From contig NC_065570.1 of the NCBI RefSeq assembly GCF_937616625.2, forward strand, positions 9,682,001 through 9,746,000: 64,000 nucleotides of DNA, read 5' to 3'. Numbering within the stretch: the first letter of the stretch is position 1; the number at the start of each line of letters is the position of its first letter. Shown one piece after another: positions 35,040 to 47,297 of this stretch. The stretch comes from Mercurialis annua (lineage: Eukaryota > Streptophyta > Magnoliopsida > Malpighiales > Euphorbiaceae). The notes under the pieces are model-generated. The model was given only the letters and a program-made list of their open reading frames with translations. It did no database searches and had not been told where the DNA came from. The translations under genes and the position numbers were made by a program.

Positions 35040-35663
35040 TGATAACGTAGTGGTAACACATCATAAGGGCGAAGTAACCTTACCGACTTAATAATGTCAC
35101 TATGTAAAACAATAACTAGTATACTCTAAACAGATATACCGAGTTAAAGCATATAGCTAGTATCTCGATAGGTACTTATCAGTTCATCCGAGATACCGAA
35201 TAGTAATGACACACCCTCAATAGGGTAACCGAGATAAAGCATATAGCTAATATCTCGTGATGCCTCGTAACTCGGGAAGTAGGCGTGTCTAACAAATTTT
35301 GGGAGCATAGAAAAATCCCTGACACACAAGAAGGTATCCCACATGGCACGCATCTGACACACAATTCGAGGCACAATCGAATGTGCCACCTCAACTAATA
35401 GAAAGTGGAGACTAAGAAAAGAGAATCTCAAAAAGTTACATGAGTGGATCTATATAAACCAACTTATGTGTAACCATAAAGGTACTTCTTCTATTCATAA
35501 TATTTTACACTCTTCCTCTTCTCTTTGCTTTCTCTCACTAAACTGACTTGAGGTCGGAGCAAACAGCCGGTGAACCTCGCCGGCGTTCAATTTGACCTCT
35601 GTTCTTCTGTGTTGCCAGGTCTTTCATGTAACTCGAAGCCGCTGGTGTTTCGGTGATTTATCA
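35040..35663 (+). mobile_element. LTR of a gypsy-type retrotransposon
   Basis: Starts TGATAACG right after a polypurine-like tract and ends GTGATTTATCA, so the ends TGATAA...TTATCA are inverted. A TATATAAA promoter box lies at 35451-35458. Downstream, ACTGACTTGAGGTCGGAG is typical of plant gypsy LTRs. Partial internal repeats contain AAAGCATATAGCTA (about 35145 and 35238). It is a 3' LTR if the tract before it is real. Confidence 0.65.
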
Positions 35664-36234
35664 ATATTCTTAAAAAAGATTTGCAATTTGAATTGAGAAT
35701 ATAAAAAATTATAGAATAAATTATAATATTAAAATATGATTTTTAAAGTGTTTAGAATATTAATATGGAACGTATATTTAACTTTTTGTTTTAATTTTAT
35801 TTTTAATAAAATAAAAAATACAGAAAAAAAATTTAAAGAAAAATTATATGATTTGAAGAAGAAAAAAAATTAATTATAAAGTGAATCATCTAAAAATAAA
35901 TAAAATAAATAGGACTATCTTTTACTAATGGTAAATGACATGTTATAGACCACTAGTATATATAATTCAGTGGTACATTAGCAAGAGCCTAGAAATAAAA
36001 GGAAACAAAAATAGCAAAACTCATAGACTCGTGCAATATACCATTTTTGTTATATAAATATATTTTAATTCTTTGACTTTCTCTACTTATTTAATTTTTT
36101 TATCATTATGCATTTTTGTATTACTGGAAAAATAATAATTTATAAGTAGAAGAACCGGAAAATAACAAAAAATGGTATAAAAATCGAAAATTGAATAAAT
36201 AGAGGAATTGAGAAAATAAAAAATAATACAAAAA
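35664..36234. other. Intergenic AT-rich sequence
   Basis: No gene, RNA or clear repeat was recognised. Confidence 0.4.
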
Positions 36235-36636
36235 CATTTCTGTAGTAAAAATACAATCGACTCTCTGATAATTAATATATATGGTGGATCAAAAATTTAT
36301 TAATTATTAGAATTATTAATTTATTGAATTTGTATGGAAAAAATTATTTTGAAGCAGTTGCTTTCGTAGACCTAATATTAATATTATATTGTAAAAAAGC
36401 CAACTAAATACATTTAACAGTCATTCTATACAAAAGAAATAACTTTGTATTCAGTTCGAAAAATATGAACTTGATATTAAACCAAAAAATAACTATAAAG
36501 AAGTTGTATTCATAAAATAAAATAACTTCTAATATTTTTTTGTACTTAGCATATGAGAAGTTTTTTATTTTAGTAAATAATTAAGTTAAATGTTAAATAA
36601 CACTTTTATGTCCCACATATAACTTAAATTAATCTA

Positions 36637-36676
<40 letters not shown>

Positions 36677-36878
36677 CTTTAAAAAAATCTCTCTGATAAT
36701 TAATATTCGTATAGGATATATTTTAAATTTTATTAATTATTAAATAATAGAATTATTAATTATGCGATGTGGAACGAAGTTGGTTCCTTCAATTTTCTAT
36801 TAATTATTAGAATTATTAATTTATTAATTTATTAAATTTTAATTATTAGAGAGTTCACTGTAGTATAGTACAGAAATC
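36235..36878. mobile_element. MITE with CTCTCTGATAATTA-type ends
   Basis: The ends read ATTTCTGTA...GACTCTCTGATAATTA and, on the opposite strand from the right, ATTTCTGTA...GAACTCTCTAATAATTA. There are internal copies of the terminal motif near 36690 and a long AT dinucleotide run. No target duplication was resolved. Confidence 0.6.
36642..36674. repeat. (AT)n microsatellite
   Basis: An uninterrupted TA/AT run of about 32 bp inside the surrounding MITE. Confidence 0.95.
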
Positions 36879-38377
36879 TACAGATGAATTTAACCGGAAA
36901 ATTATAAGATAGTGATTTTAGTACCATTTAGTAACAATGGCAAATTCTTTTGGGATGGATGCCATTCCCATCATATCAATATCCGAAAATGACAATATTA
37001 GTTCAGTGGAGAATGGACAAACTTGAAAGAACCTCAAAATAGACTTTAGAATCCTAATTATTTAGTACAAAAGGAAGCTGCAATTTCTATCTCTTGCAGC
37101 AAAATTAACAAACTTGTTAATAAGCTTTGGTAGTCAAAAATGGAAGTGGAAAAGAGAGCTAAAACAAGAGAAGATGATGAAGAAATATGGGTTTTTGATT
37201 CTTCTTTAGATCATAAAGGACGAGTTCCTCTCCGGGATCGCACCGGTGCTTGGAAAGCATCCTTATTTATCATCGGTAAGCACTTGCTACTCGTTTCATC
37301 AGATTAACAATGGTAACCCAATTTCTAGTCATGCACATTTTGCAAAATTACTTAAAATAATCTTATCGGGTTGAAACTTTACGGTTACAAAGCTATATAT
37401 TTTTTATAAAACAGTTATCATCGCTTTTTTTGTTATATTTTGATAATTGAACTTTTATGTTTACGTTGATGGAAGGTTAACATAATAATTTGGACCGAAA
37501 ATTACTTATGTGACAATGGATATGTCGGATAAACACACAAATTTCTATTGCTACACAAATAATTTTCAACTTGAATTTTAATATTTAACCTCCACTGGTA
37601 TAAAAATAAGAGTTTAGTTATTAAAATGAAATAAATAAAATGATGTTAATCATTATATAAAGGACTAATAGTCTTGTAACCGCAACAAAATCGTAGGATT
37701 AACCTCAAAACTATCTAAAAAGCACTAAATAATATGCTCTAAGTAAAAAAAAGAAATCAATTTTACGTAAAAGATGAAAATCTTTTCACGTTTTACATAT
37801 TTATTTTTAACTATAAAAATATATATTATAGATACATATTTAATACATCAAAGATATATTGACAGTACATTTTTGATACATTTATAATAAATTTTTGATA
37901 TAGAGCATATAAATCGAAAACGTTTAGGTGTTGAGTGAATATGTTTTAGAACTGAATGAAAACTTTTTTGAAAGGACATATTTAGAAACTTTTGGCCCTT
38001 TTTTATTTTTTTCTATAATTTTCCCAAATTAGTGGACCCTAGAATAGACTCTGAATATATTTCATGTACATGTTCATGGTTTGCATGTACAAAAAAAAAG
38101 TAAAATACAAATTAAATTACGAATTTTAATTAAATATAATATAAATTTGAAAATTTGAAAATATCGATCATTAATTTTTTATAGTTTGGTATATTAAAAC
38201 AACGAGCCATGTTTCAATGGACAACGCTGAAGTGGACCATAATATATACTATTTCGACAGTTACATCAACATATTTTTAACGAATAATAATTTGATGTCC
38301 CGATTTGCTAAACAATAAAAATTGCTAATTAATTTTGTTAAATTTTAAAATGCATATTGCAATTGTAAACCCACTAA

Positions 38378-39307
38378 GAGCCGTCTGGTTTAAGGTTGGA
38401 AATCGGAATCGGATTGGGAATCGGAATGAGAAGGAATGGGAATGTGAATGATTGTTTTTATTTTTTTTGGGTTCAAAATTAGTGTATGAATTGGAATAGG
38501 TAAAGTGTAATTAAAAAAAGGTCAAATGTTGTAAAAAAGGCCAAACCTTTCACAATAGTTTCACAAAAATCCTGAACTTTCAATTTTGTCGATTTTGGCC
38601 AAAAACTGATTATTTGGTTTCACAAAAGTCCTGACCTTTCAATTTTGTCGATTTTGGCCATAAATGAATTATTTGGTTTCACAAAAATCCTGACCTTTCA
38701 ATATTTGGCATGTCACATAGGCGCCACATATGCGTCACATAGGCAAATTGAAATCAAATTGAGAGTTGGCCACAATTGAAACCAAATAATTTGTTTTTGG
38801 CCAAAATCGACAAATTGAAAGGTCAGGACTTTTGTGAAACTTTTATGAAAGATTTTGTCTTTTTATGACATTTGGTCTTAAAAAAATTATTTATTATTTA
38901 TTACAAATATTTTTTATTTTTTTAAAATATTTTTTATATAAATTTTTTTAAAAATATTTATTTTATAAATATTTTTAAAATATTCAAAAAATTATTTTAA
39001 AAAAATTAAAAAATTATTTTTAAAAAAATATTAATTTTTTTGTTATTTTGAGTATTTTTTTAAAATAAATATTTTAAAATATTTTTTTAATAATTATATA
39101 TTTATTATTTATTATTAAAAAAATTTATTAAATTTTGATTCCCATTTTTAAAAGTTCCTTTCCATGGGATAAGAGGTAATAGGTGATTTCATTGAAAGAG
39201 TAATTATATTTTCATTCTCTGGTATAATTTGATAAAATAAACACAAAAATGGAAATTATTTCCATTCTCATATCATTTTCCCTTTTTTTGTCGAACAAAA
39301 CGGCCCC
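38378..39307. mobile_element. PIF/Harbinger-like MITE in NPF copy 3 intron 1
   Basis: The termini GAGCCGTCTGGTTTAAG and, on the opposite strand, GGGGCCGTTTTGTTCG form an imperfect inverted repeat, flanked by a TAA trinucleotide on each side (38375-38377 and 39308-39310). The subterminal parts are rich in GGAATGG/CCATTCC words. Its right end lies only 40 bp before the exon 2 splice acceptor. Confidence 0.75.
38520..38877. mobile_element. Mutator-like MITE, family C copy 2, nested
   Basis: Termini GGTCAAATGTTGTAAAAA and the complementary TTTTTATGACATTTGGTC, with a perfect 9-bp duplication TTAAAAAAA (38511-38519 and 38878-38886). Inside are direct copies of TTTGTCGATTTTGGCC. It is the inverted relative of 26494-26838. 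Confidence 0.85.
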
Positions 39308-39612
39308 TAAAATTGACGAGATGGTTTTGGATGTTTGTGGCATGCAGCGATCGAGTTCAGTGAGAGGTTAAGTTACTTCGGAATTGCAACAAGCTTAATC
39401 ATTTACCTCACAAAAGTGATTCATCAAGATGTTAAAACCGCTGCAAAAAATGTCAACTATTGGAGTGGTCTCACCACTTCTATGCCTCTTCTTGGAGGCT
39501 TTCTTGCCGATGCTTACTTGGGCCGATTCATCACTGTTCTACTTTCCTCTATTATCTATCTTCTGGTAATCATCTTTTTCAATATAAATTAAAAAAATAA
39601 GAACAAATTATT

Positions 39613-39868
39613 TAGAGGCCTCTGAGGTATATTATAATTAACAGTTTAATATCACTTGTTTCAAAGATCTACTTAATGGTTTCTCAGTTTTAATTCCGTT
39701 AACTAAGAAATCCTTCTATTAATTTGAGGTACCAAATTATTTAAAAATAAGTGTCGAAATTAACGGAAGGACCTAATAGTTAACAGAATTAAAACTGAAA
39801 GACCATTAAATAAACTTTTGAAATAAAGAATACTAAACTGTTAATTATGTTATACCTCAGGAACCTTA
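39613..39868. mobile_element. Palindromic MITE in NPF copy 3 intron 2
   Basis: The left arm reads AGGCCTCTGAGGTATATTAT and AATTAACAGTTTAATA. The right arm, read backward, gives AAGGTTCCTGAGGTATAACA and AATTAACAGTTTAGTA. It occupies most of the 390-bp intron. No clear target duplication. Confidence 0.7.
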
Positions 39869-41281
39869 GTGTAATTTTCTCAAAAACTAAATTCGATAAA
39901 CTATTTGTTTTTTCTTACAGAGTATCTCTTTTGTTTCCTTGATGTGATCAAATAGGCTTTGATTCTCTTAACAATGTCCCAATTCGTTCCAACTCTAAAG
40001 GCTTGTAATGAAACTCAATGTGACAAAGCCAGCAAGATACATGAAGTGGTCTTCTTCCTTGCAATTTATTTGATCTCCGCCGGAACCGGAGGGCATAAAC
40101 CTTCTCTCGAGAGTTTCGGAGCCGATCAATTCGATGATAATCACTGCGAAGAACGAAAGAAAAAGATGACATTCTTTAACTGGTGGAATCTTGGACTTTG
40201 CTGTGGACTTCTCCTTGGTGTGACAGTTATTGTTTACATTCAAGATCATGTCAATTGGGGAGTTGCGGATTCTGTTCTTACACTTGTTATGGCCATTTCG
40301 CTTGCTATCTTCCTTATCGGACGACCATTTTATCGATATCGAGCAACTTCAGGAAGCCCCTTCACCCCGATGTTGCAGGTTCTTGTAGCTGCCATAAGAA
40401 AACGGAATCTGCATTGTCCTTTGAATTCAGATCAATTACATGAACTGCCAAATTCTTCTATGGTAGGAGGGAGGCTTCTTTGCCACACCAAGAAGCTTAT
40501 GTAAGTAACATAAGGTCGCAAGCTAGCTTTTCAAAAATTATAAATTTATCTTATTTGACCAATTCGCTGAGATTATTTAATTTTACAAAATCGATTTAAC
40601 TAAGTCTACATGGAATATGCCAAATTGGCATAAAAAAAATTATGATTTATCCGAAACACGTGTCATCTCAATCGGCAATTTTTGATAGATTTCTAGCGAA
40701 TTTATCTAATTGAGATAGTTTTGTAATTTTTAAAAAAATTAGTAAAATTTATAAAAAGATCGAAATATTCGTTTTTTTTAACCATTAAACCTCTATTAAA
40801 TTTATGCGGGTTTGGGTGGAACTTTATTTGAATTGTATTGAAATTCCTCTCCATTGTAACTAATTGCAGGTTTCTTGACAAAGCGGCTATTATTGAAAAT
40901 ACAGAAAATTCTTCTGGGAAGACAACTCCATGGAGACTTGCAACTGTAACTCAGGTTGAAGAATTAAAGCTTCTTCTTAATATGATCCCTATATGGCTAT
41001 CAACTCTACCATTCGGGATTTGCGTTGCGCAAACATCAACATTCTTCACTACCACATAAGTCACTTTCAGCAACACCGGACAAGTGTTGCTGTATGTACA
41101 AAAACTGTTGCCTTAGGTCTACTGTAACGCTTTTCAATCGGCTACATTTGCGGCCGCTGCAATAGGTGTTTTTAGCTATTGCAACAGTTGTTTTATACAG
41201 TTGTAACAGAAATAAAATTGCTGCAATTAATAACAAAGGCAACGGTTTTAAACATCTATTGCAATAATTTTATAATGCATT

Positions 41282-41470
41282 TTAGGCAACATTTGTTTTT
41301 ATAAGGCAACGATTTATATAGTACTTTAGGCAACATTTATTTTTATAAGGCAACGATTTGTATAGTACTTTAGGCAACATTTATTTTTATAAGGCAACAA
41401 TTTGGATAGTACTTTAGGCAACATTTGTTTTTGTAAGGCAACGATTTGAATAGTACTTTAGGCAACACTT
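41282..41470. repeat. CACTA subterminal tandem repeat, 44 bp x 4
   Basis: Four units, each starting TTAGGCAACATT and containing ATAAGGCAACGATTT, then TAGTACT. In CACTA elements such subterminal repeats are the binding sites of the transposon-encoded DNA-binding protein; the assignment here is by analogy. Confidence 0.8.
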
Positions 41471-41874
41471 TAAACAACGGTTTATGTAGAAAACGCAACA
41501 GTTTATATTTGAGGAACATAAATTAAAAGCGGAAACTAAAATTATTCGCTAAATTAGAAACAAAAAAACATTCACCAAAATGGGATCAACATAAAATATT
41601 CACCAATATTAGAAAACGGAAAATATTCATAAAATTCAAAATCGGAAAATTTTCTATTCTCCATTACATCACAAATAGAAAATGTTCACCAAAATATTCA
41701 TCAAAAATAACGATTCTACTACTAAACATTGAGCGCCTTTTCTGTTGCGAAATCAGTTTCCTCAAATATCTTCATGAAATCCTACAAATCACATAAACAA
41801 ATATATTCAGAATATGCAAAAAATCACAATTAAGATAAAAAAAAATAAAATACCAAATTAGGAGGGGCAAAAAT

Positions 41875-42500
41875 GAAAAAGATGGGTCAAAAGTTCCATC
41901 AAAAAATAGCTAAACATCCAACGTAGCCCATACCAAGTAATATTTTGTACTTTGTAATTCTTCTGAGGCCTTTCTAACTGCAAGAAGTAGAAGTTTGATA
42001 AATTTCCATATATGTAGCACAAATGACTTGACATATTTGGCAGTAAAACTAAGGAAATCAATGGTCAACACTAGATATAACCGCAATTTCAACTCCAGAA
42101 GACTAACCAGAAAATTGCATTTAGTTTCCTATCTCAAATCTAATCAAATAAATAAATTTGATCCTATGTTCTAATATAAATTATTGCAGAACAAACTTTA
42201 GCCACAAAATCATAATGCACATAAAAACCACAAACCTGCGGGGCATAGGCATTGAAGCTTGTAATTGACCCAGCAATATAGAGGGGTGCATATATCAAGT
42301 AAGCAAGGTATATGCTGGAGGAGAAATTGGCATCTGAGACACCTCTCTCCTGAATAAAGTGAACAAGGACAAAAATCTCTTTTAATGTGGCAATGGATAA
42401 CAAGTACATTAAAAACTGAGCTTATGATAAACAAGCATCTAACCTTTAGAAATTGGTAGCAGGTTTTTCCTGACTTGCAAACATAGCAACGTTTAGAATG
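41875..42500 (-). pseudogene. Captured GUP1-like MBOAT acyltransferase fragment
   Basis: Three exon pieces on the - strand: about 42500-42444 (RCYVCKSGKTCYQFLK), 42349-42236 (38 codons, containing SSSIYLAYLIYAPLYIAG) and 41977 down to about 41875 (WYGLRWMFSYFLMELLTH). They join in frame across introns with GT/AG borders (LK|ERG and APQ|LER). This is the membrane-bound O-acyltransferase family, where plant GUP1-like proteins carry a YAPLYIAGP block; here the final P is S. Only an internal stretch is present, with no start or catalytic His region, so it is a transposon passenger, not a gene. Identification is from remembered family motifs. Confidence 0.78.
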
Positions 42501-42890
42501 CTTCTGAGATCACCAGTTCAGTAAGATATCAAAGAAACTATATGGTCTTTATGCATAGTAATTTACAGTTGACTCAAACGCACACTATAAACAGAACATA
42601 GTAGCATAGAAAGATAACCAATCTCAGCAATTAAACACCATAATTAAGATTTCAGTTCTGCAGTGTCTATATACATGTACGATCACTATACAATGAACCT
42701 TTAATCTAAAAAGAAGCCATGGCTGCTGGAAATTTGGTCATTTGTGTAGATACCGAGAAGACAGTTTCAGTACCATACTGATAGAAATAGAAAGTAGCTA
42801 ATTTAGCATCATTTTGCTAATTAACAGGGTTGATAAACTTTAAAAATGCACAAAAAGGCTAGTTTCAGCTCACCTCTTGTGTCACCACCA

Positions 42891-43117
42891 TCATATGCAT
42901 TTGTTGCTTTCCACCCGAGTTGAAGACTGAGCCATCAACCGTGGTGCAAAGGAGCTTCCCAACATTGACGCCATCATAAATGTTGCAAATATAATACCAT
43001 GAGGAATTTCCTCATCATGTAAGCTCAAGCTCAAAGTAGGTGTCCAAAGGAACACAAAGGTAGACATTGAACCTTCAAACAGTGAGTGAATAGCACCCAA
43101 CACAGCAATTTCCTCAT
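42891..43117 (-). pseudogene. Captured MFSD5-like transporter fragment
   Basis: A - strand stretch starting after a CAG acceptor translates as EEIAVLGAIHSLFEGS, TFVFLWTPTLS and DEEIPHGIIFATFMMASMLG, then ends at a stop after VESNKCI. These are characteristic of the plant MFSD5/molybdate-anion-transporter-like family (FEGSMYTFVFLWTPALSPNDEEIPHG type). An extra LSL in the loop and the truncation show it is a fragment. In intact relatives this region forms membrane helices of a major facilitator. Confidence 0.82.
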
Positions 43118-43294
43118 CTGAAGAGCAAAAATTCCAATTTAAGTAAATAGAATTGCAAAAAGAAAGAAAAGAGATTTCGTACAACACGAGTGGGGACTCT
43201 ACCAGAAGCAATGGGCAAAAATATTAACTAATTACACTTATGACCATAATAAGCAGGTCAACATTCATTTCCCATTTTCACTAATGAGTTTTTA

Positions 43295-43484
<190 letters not shown>

Positions 43485-43690
43485 TGTAAATAAACAGAAG
43501 TAATTCTAAACTAATTTTTGTAGTAGAGGAGCACCTCATTAAATAATTACATTACATATATTTACATAGCTCTAAGTGTCGAGTGATAATCAATCAAGAA
43601 TTGCTCATCCATTATAAGAAACCTGATATCACATAAAATCGCATGTAATTTACCGTAAACTGAAGCAAAAATTAAAAGTGAATAGCATAC

Positions 43691-44030
43691 CTAAAAAAAG
43701 AGAAGAGACGGGTAAACTAGTCCTAGTAGTAGCTTTAGGAGAAGAAGCTGTTGTAGCACCAGCTTCAAGTAAAAGAGCTCTATCATCATTAGCTGGCTTA
43801 ACGGTGTTGTTTCCCAATTTAGTTAAACCAATATCAGAATGCCTACTACCAGATTAATCAAAACAAAACAAAAATAAGCAGCATAACCTAATAATTCAAT
43901 TAACAATGAAAAAACATGTGATAATGTAAAACTTACGCCTTAGAAGCAACAACATTTTTGTTATACTCCAAGAACTCGGGGTAAATCCAAGCAGAAAACA
44001 TATAGGTACAGTTCCAAGAAAAAGCGACAC
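43691..44030 (-). pseudogene. Captured RWA (reduced wall acetylation) fragment
   Basis: Two - strand exons, 44030-43937 and 43845-43691, joined by an intron with GTAAGT and TAG borders. They encode VSLFLGTVPI, then after a one-base frameshift FSAWIYPEFLEYNKN, and across the splice SKARHSDIGLTKLGNN and DDRALLLEAG. This is the N-terminal part of RWA/CAS1-like Golgi proteins needed for O-acetylation of cell-wall polymers. Only the first helix and the hydrophilic loop are present. Confidence 0.85.
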
Positions 44031-45865
44031 CTGATTAACATTTTTTAAAGTACACAAGTGAGAAACAAAACACAATGAGGTGATAATGAAGATAAACAAA
44101 ATACAATTAGGTGATAATCAGCCCTAACATATATGCAAAATATAAACAAGATCAACACAAAAATAAAACCTAACATTTTACAAACAGAACAAACAATAAA
44201 TTCTAACATATATACAAAATATAATTGCAATTATACTTACTTAGCATGTGAAGACATCGAAGACACCTTCAAATTTTCAGTAAACCCTAGAAATTGAAGA
44301 GATGGCAGTAAACCCTAATATAAATACAAAAACGCGAAGAGAGCAACGAAAATGAGAGAAATGAAAAAGAAATTGAAAATAATCAAGGTGAAGAGAGATG
44401 GCGATTACCTTTAATCGATGGAGAAGAGAGATTATGAAAATTAAATTTGAGAGAAACTTTCAGAGCTCTGAAAATGAAATTGAAAAACATAACAGTAATT
44501 AGCTTATTCTCAAACTTGATAAAGTGATGGGCTTCAGAGGCCTTCAATTTAAGCTAATTACCGTGTGATTAGTTTTGCACCAATCTCTGGTATTCGAGGC
44601 CTTCAATTACTTTTATCAAATTCTTATCAAAAAATCCATTGGTATTTACATAACAAATCTTAAATTCTTATCAATAAAATGTTTGTGTATTTTTTTTTTT
44701 TTGAGAAAAATGTTTGTGTATTTTGATTTGTACCAATTTCCGATATTTACATAACTATATTATAAGTCCATTGGTATAAATGTTTCTGTATTTTGATTTA
44801 TTATATTTATTTTATCTTGATTGAAGTCTCCTGGGGCCTTCAATCTAAGTTATTTATTGTTTTTAAAATTTTATTGTAATATTGAGTAGTTTATTGTTTA
44901 TTAGGACTTATAATTTTTTTTTTTTTTTTGGTGAAAAGGACTTATAATATTGTTAAAAATATAATTTGGTTTGAGGCAATAAAAGACAACATTTTAAAAG
45001 TGTTGCTAGATTCAAGCAAACTGTTGCAGTTTCTTAAGCTAATGCAACAGTTTTTCATATCTGCTGCCTGATGTTGTAAATTTTTGAATTTTGTTAATTT
45101 CGTTGCAACGGTTTTTAACTGTAACATTTTTGTTGCCTTATATATACTATTGCAACAGTATTGAAAGTGTTGCTATGCTAGTGTTGCTGAAAGTGACTTA
45201 TGTGGTAGTGCTTCATCAAACAAGCCACAATGTTGAACAGAAATATCGGGAACAATTTTATGATTCCTTCAGCTTCGGTATATGCGCTCAGTGCCATCGG
45301 AACGATAATCTCCGTAGCCACGTACGAGAAACTCCTAATACCGATGTTAAGAAAGGCGAGAGGAAACGAACGAGGCATAACAATACTTCAAAGAATCGGC
45401 ATTGGCATAGGCTTTTGCATTATTTCTATGATCATCGCAACTTTGGTCGAGAACAAGCGACTGAATTTTGTCAATAACAAACCCTTAAATGGCTCGTTTT
45501 CGATGAGCGTGTTTTGGTTAGCTCCACAGTATCTGATAGTTGGTATAGGAGACGGGTTCGCGTTGGTGGGATTGCAGGAATTTTTTTATGGTCAAGTTCC
45601 TGATTCAATGAGGAGTTTAGGTATTGCATTTTACCTTAGTGTGATTGGAGCTGGAAACTTCCTTAGTAGTATTCTGATAACGGTTGTTGACGGCGTTAGT
45701 GAAAAATATGGGAAGAGTTGGTTTGGTAAGGATTTAAATAGTAGTCGTTTAGACTTATTTTACGGGCTTTTGGCGGTTATGACTGGCGCGAGTTTGATTG
45801 TGTATGTGTTCTTGGCTCGGCGATATCCGTATAAAAATGTGCAGGGCAATGAATCAGTTGCTTGA

Positions 45866-46246
45866 AATACCTATGAAATTTGATTATAATCAACATTCAT
45901 GTTATTACTTGAATATTAATTTATAGCAGATATTTGTGTAGATTGTTTTCTAATTGGAAGTCAAGTGCAGTTTGTAACAACAAGTTGTATTATCAACAAC
46001 ATTCATAACAAGAGCGTTACATATTTTTGCAGCTACGGAATCTTAATTTTTTTTAATAAAACAGTTAGTGAATTATTAAAAACTATAAAATAATTATATA
46101 TTGAACTATAAATTTTTCAAACAATTTATAGACATGTGAAAAGTTATATCACTATTAATATTATTTTTTATCAAACGGTTACCGGCTTGCTGGATTTTTG
46201 ACATTTTTATGCCTCCTTTTACTAAATAATTCCAGATTTGAGACTC
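45866..46246. other. Intergenic, 3' of NPF copy 3
   Basis: AT-rich 3' flank with no gene seen. Confidence 0.4.
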
Positions 46247-46600
46247 TTTTAAAAATAATTCCGTATTTGTTCCTGGGCCCATACAGCCCGCTATATGAGA
46301 TGGCGGGCTGGTTTTTAAAAATAATTCCGTATTTGTTCCTGGGCCCATACAGCCCGCTATATGAGATGGCGGGCTGCATACCAGCCCGCCATATAAGATA
46401 GCGGGCTGGTAGCTAATCTGGGTGATTAGCTTAATCACCCAAATTAGCACCAGCCCGCTATCTCATGTAGCGGGCTGGTCCCTGATCCTCAATGATTGGG
46501 GATCTGCCCCAATGATTGGGGAGAGAGTAATTTACTCTCTCCCTAATCATTTGGGGCAGACAATGATTGGGTAATAGTTGCCCAATCAGTTTTTTTTTTA
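46247..46600. repeat. 66-bp tandem duplication and cluster of palindromes
   Basis: A 66-bp unit containing TAATTCCGTATTTGTTCCTG and AGCCCGCTATATGAGATGGC occurs twice in direct tandem (about 46251 and 46317). Further inverted units AGCCCGCCATATAAGATAGC and AGCCCGCTATCTCATGTAGC follow, then CCCCAATGATTGGGG hairpins and an inverted GAGAGAGTAA/TTACTCTCTC (to about 46560). The open frames are repeat artefacts. Confidence 0.85.
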
Positions 46601-47297
46601 AAAACCCCTATTTACGCAATAAATTATTATTTAAGTTAACTATTTTCAGGTTAGTTTCGGACACTTCCGAGCGTTATTTTTAAAAAAAATTAAAAAAATA
46701 TTGTAGGTGACCTTTCAAATTTGTAATTAGTGTTTGAACCAATTTAAGTAAGAGTTTTAATTGCTTAAAGATGGTAGAAAAAAACCTGATTTAAATATGA
46801 AAGTTTAAGAAGTTAAGTTTGACGTTAGTTATGAAGATCTTAGAGATGTCGAATAAAGTTCGAGTGAAAATGAAAGTCGTAAACGATGTTGCGGATTATA
46901 TAAATGTCCAATTTGTTTTGAGTTAGATCTATTTTAATTAAATGATTTTAATAGTTAAAATTGCCTAAAAATGTAGTTTTCGATTAATTGATTATAACTA
47001 AAAAATTACTAATTCACGCTTTTAGTAAAAAAACACGACATTACTATGCTATACTTCTAAAAAATAGAATAACAAATTTAGGGTTTATGATTTTGATTGT
47101 TATCAAGTGTTTTTACCGTTTTTAAGCGTTTAAAAAACTTTTCTAAACGTTTTTGCCGTTAGGAATTTTTCAAAAATCAGATAATAATAAATCAATAGGG
47201 TTTCGTACATAATTATAAAAAAACCATACACAACAATTAAAATAAATCAAATAATCAAAAATATGTGTACAACAATAAAAAAAGCTATAAAACACAA
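46601..47297. other. AT-rich non-coding stretch
   Basis: No gene was recognised. It may belong to the Mutator-like remnant to its right. Confidence 0.35.

Noticed and set aside
44250..44290. Short exon starting MSSHA as the true first exon of the captured RWA gene
   Set aside because: A plausible ATG and GTAAGT donor are present, but the reading frame does not match the next RWA exon, so the link is unsupported.
45091..45477. Open frame crossing the right end of the CACTA element
   Set aside because: It runs from transposon sequence into NPF exon 4 in the wrong frame; it is a chance fusion.
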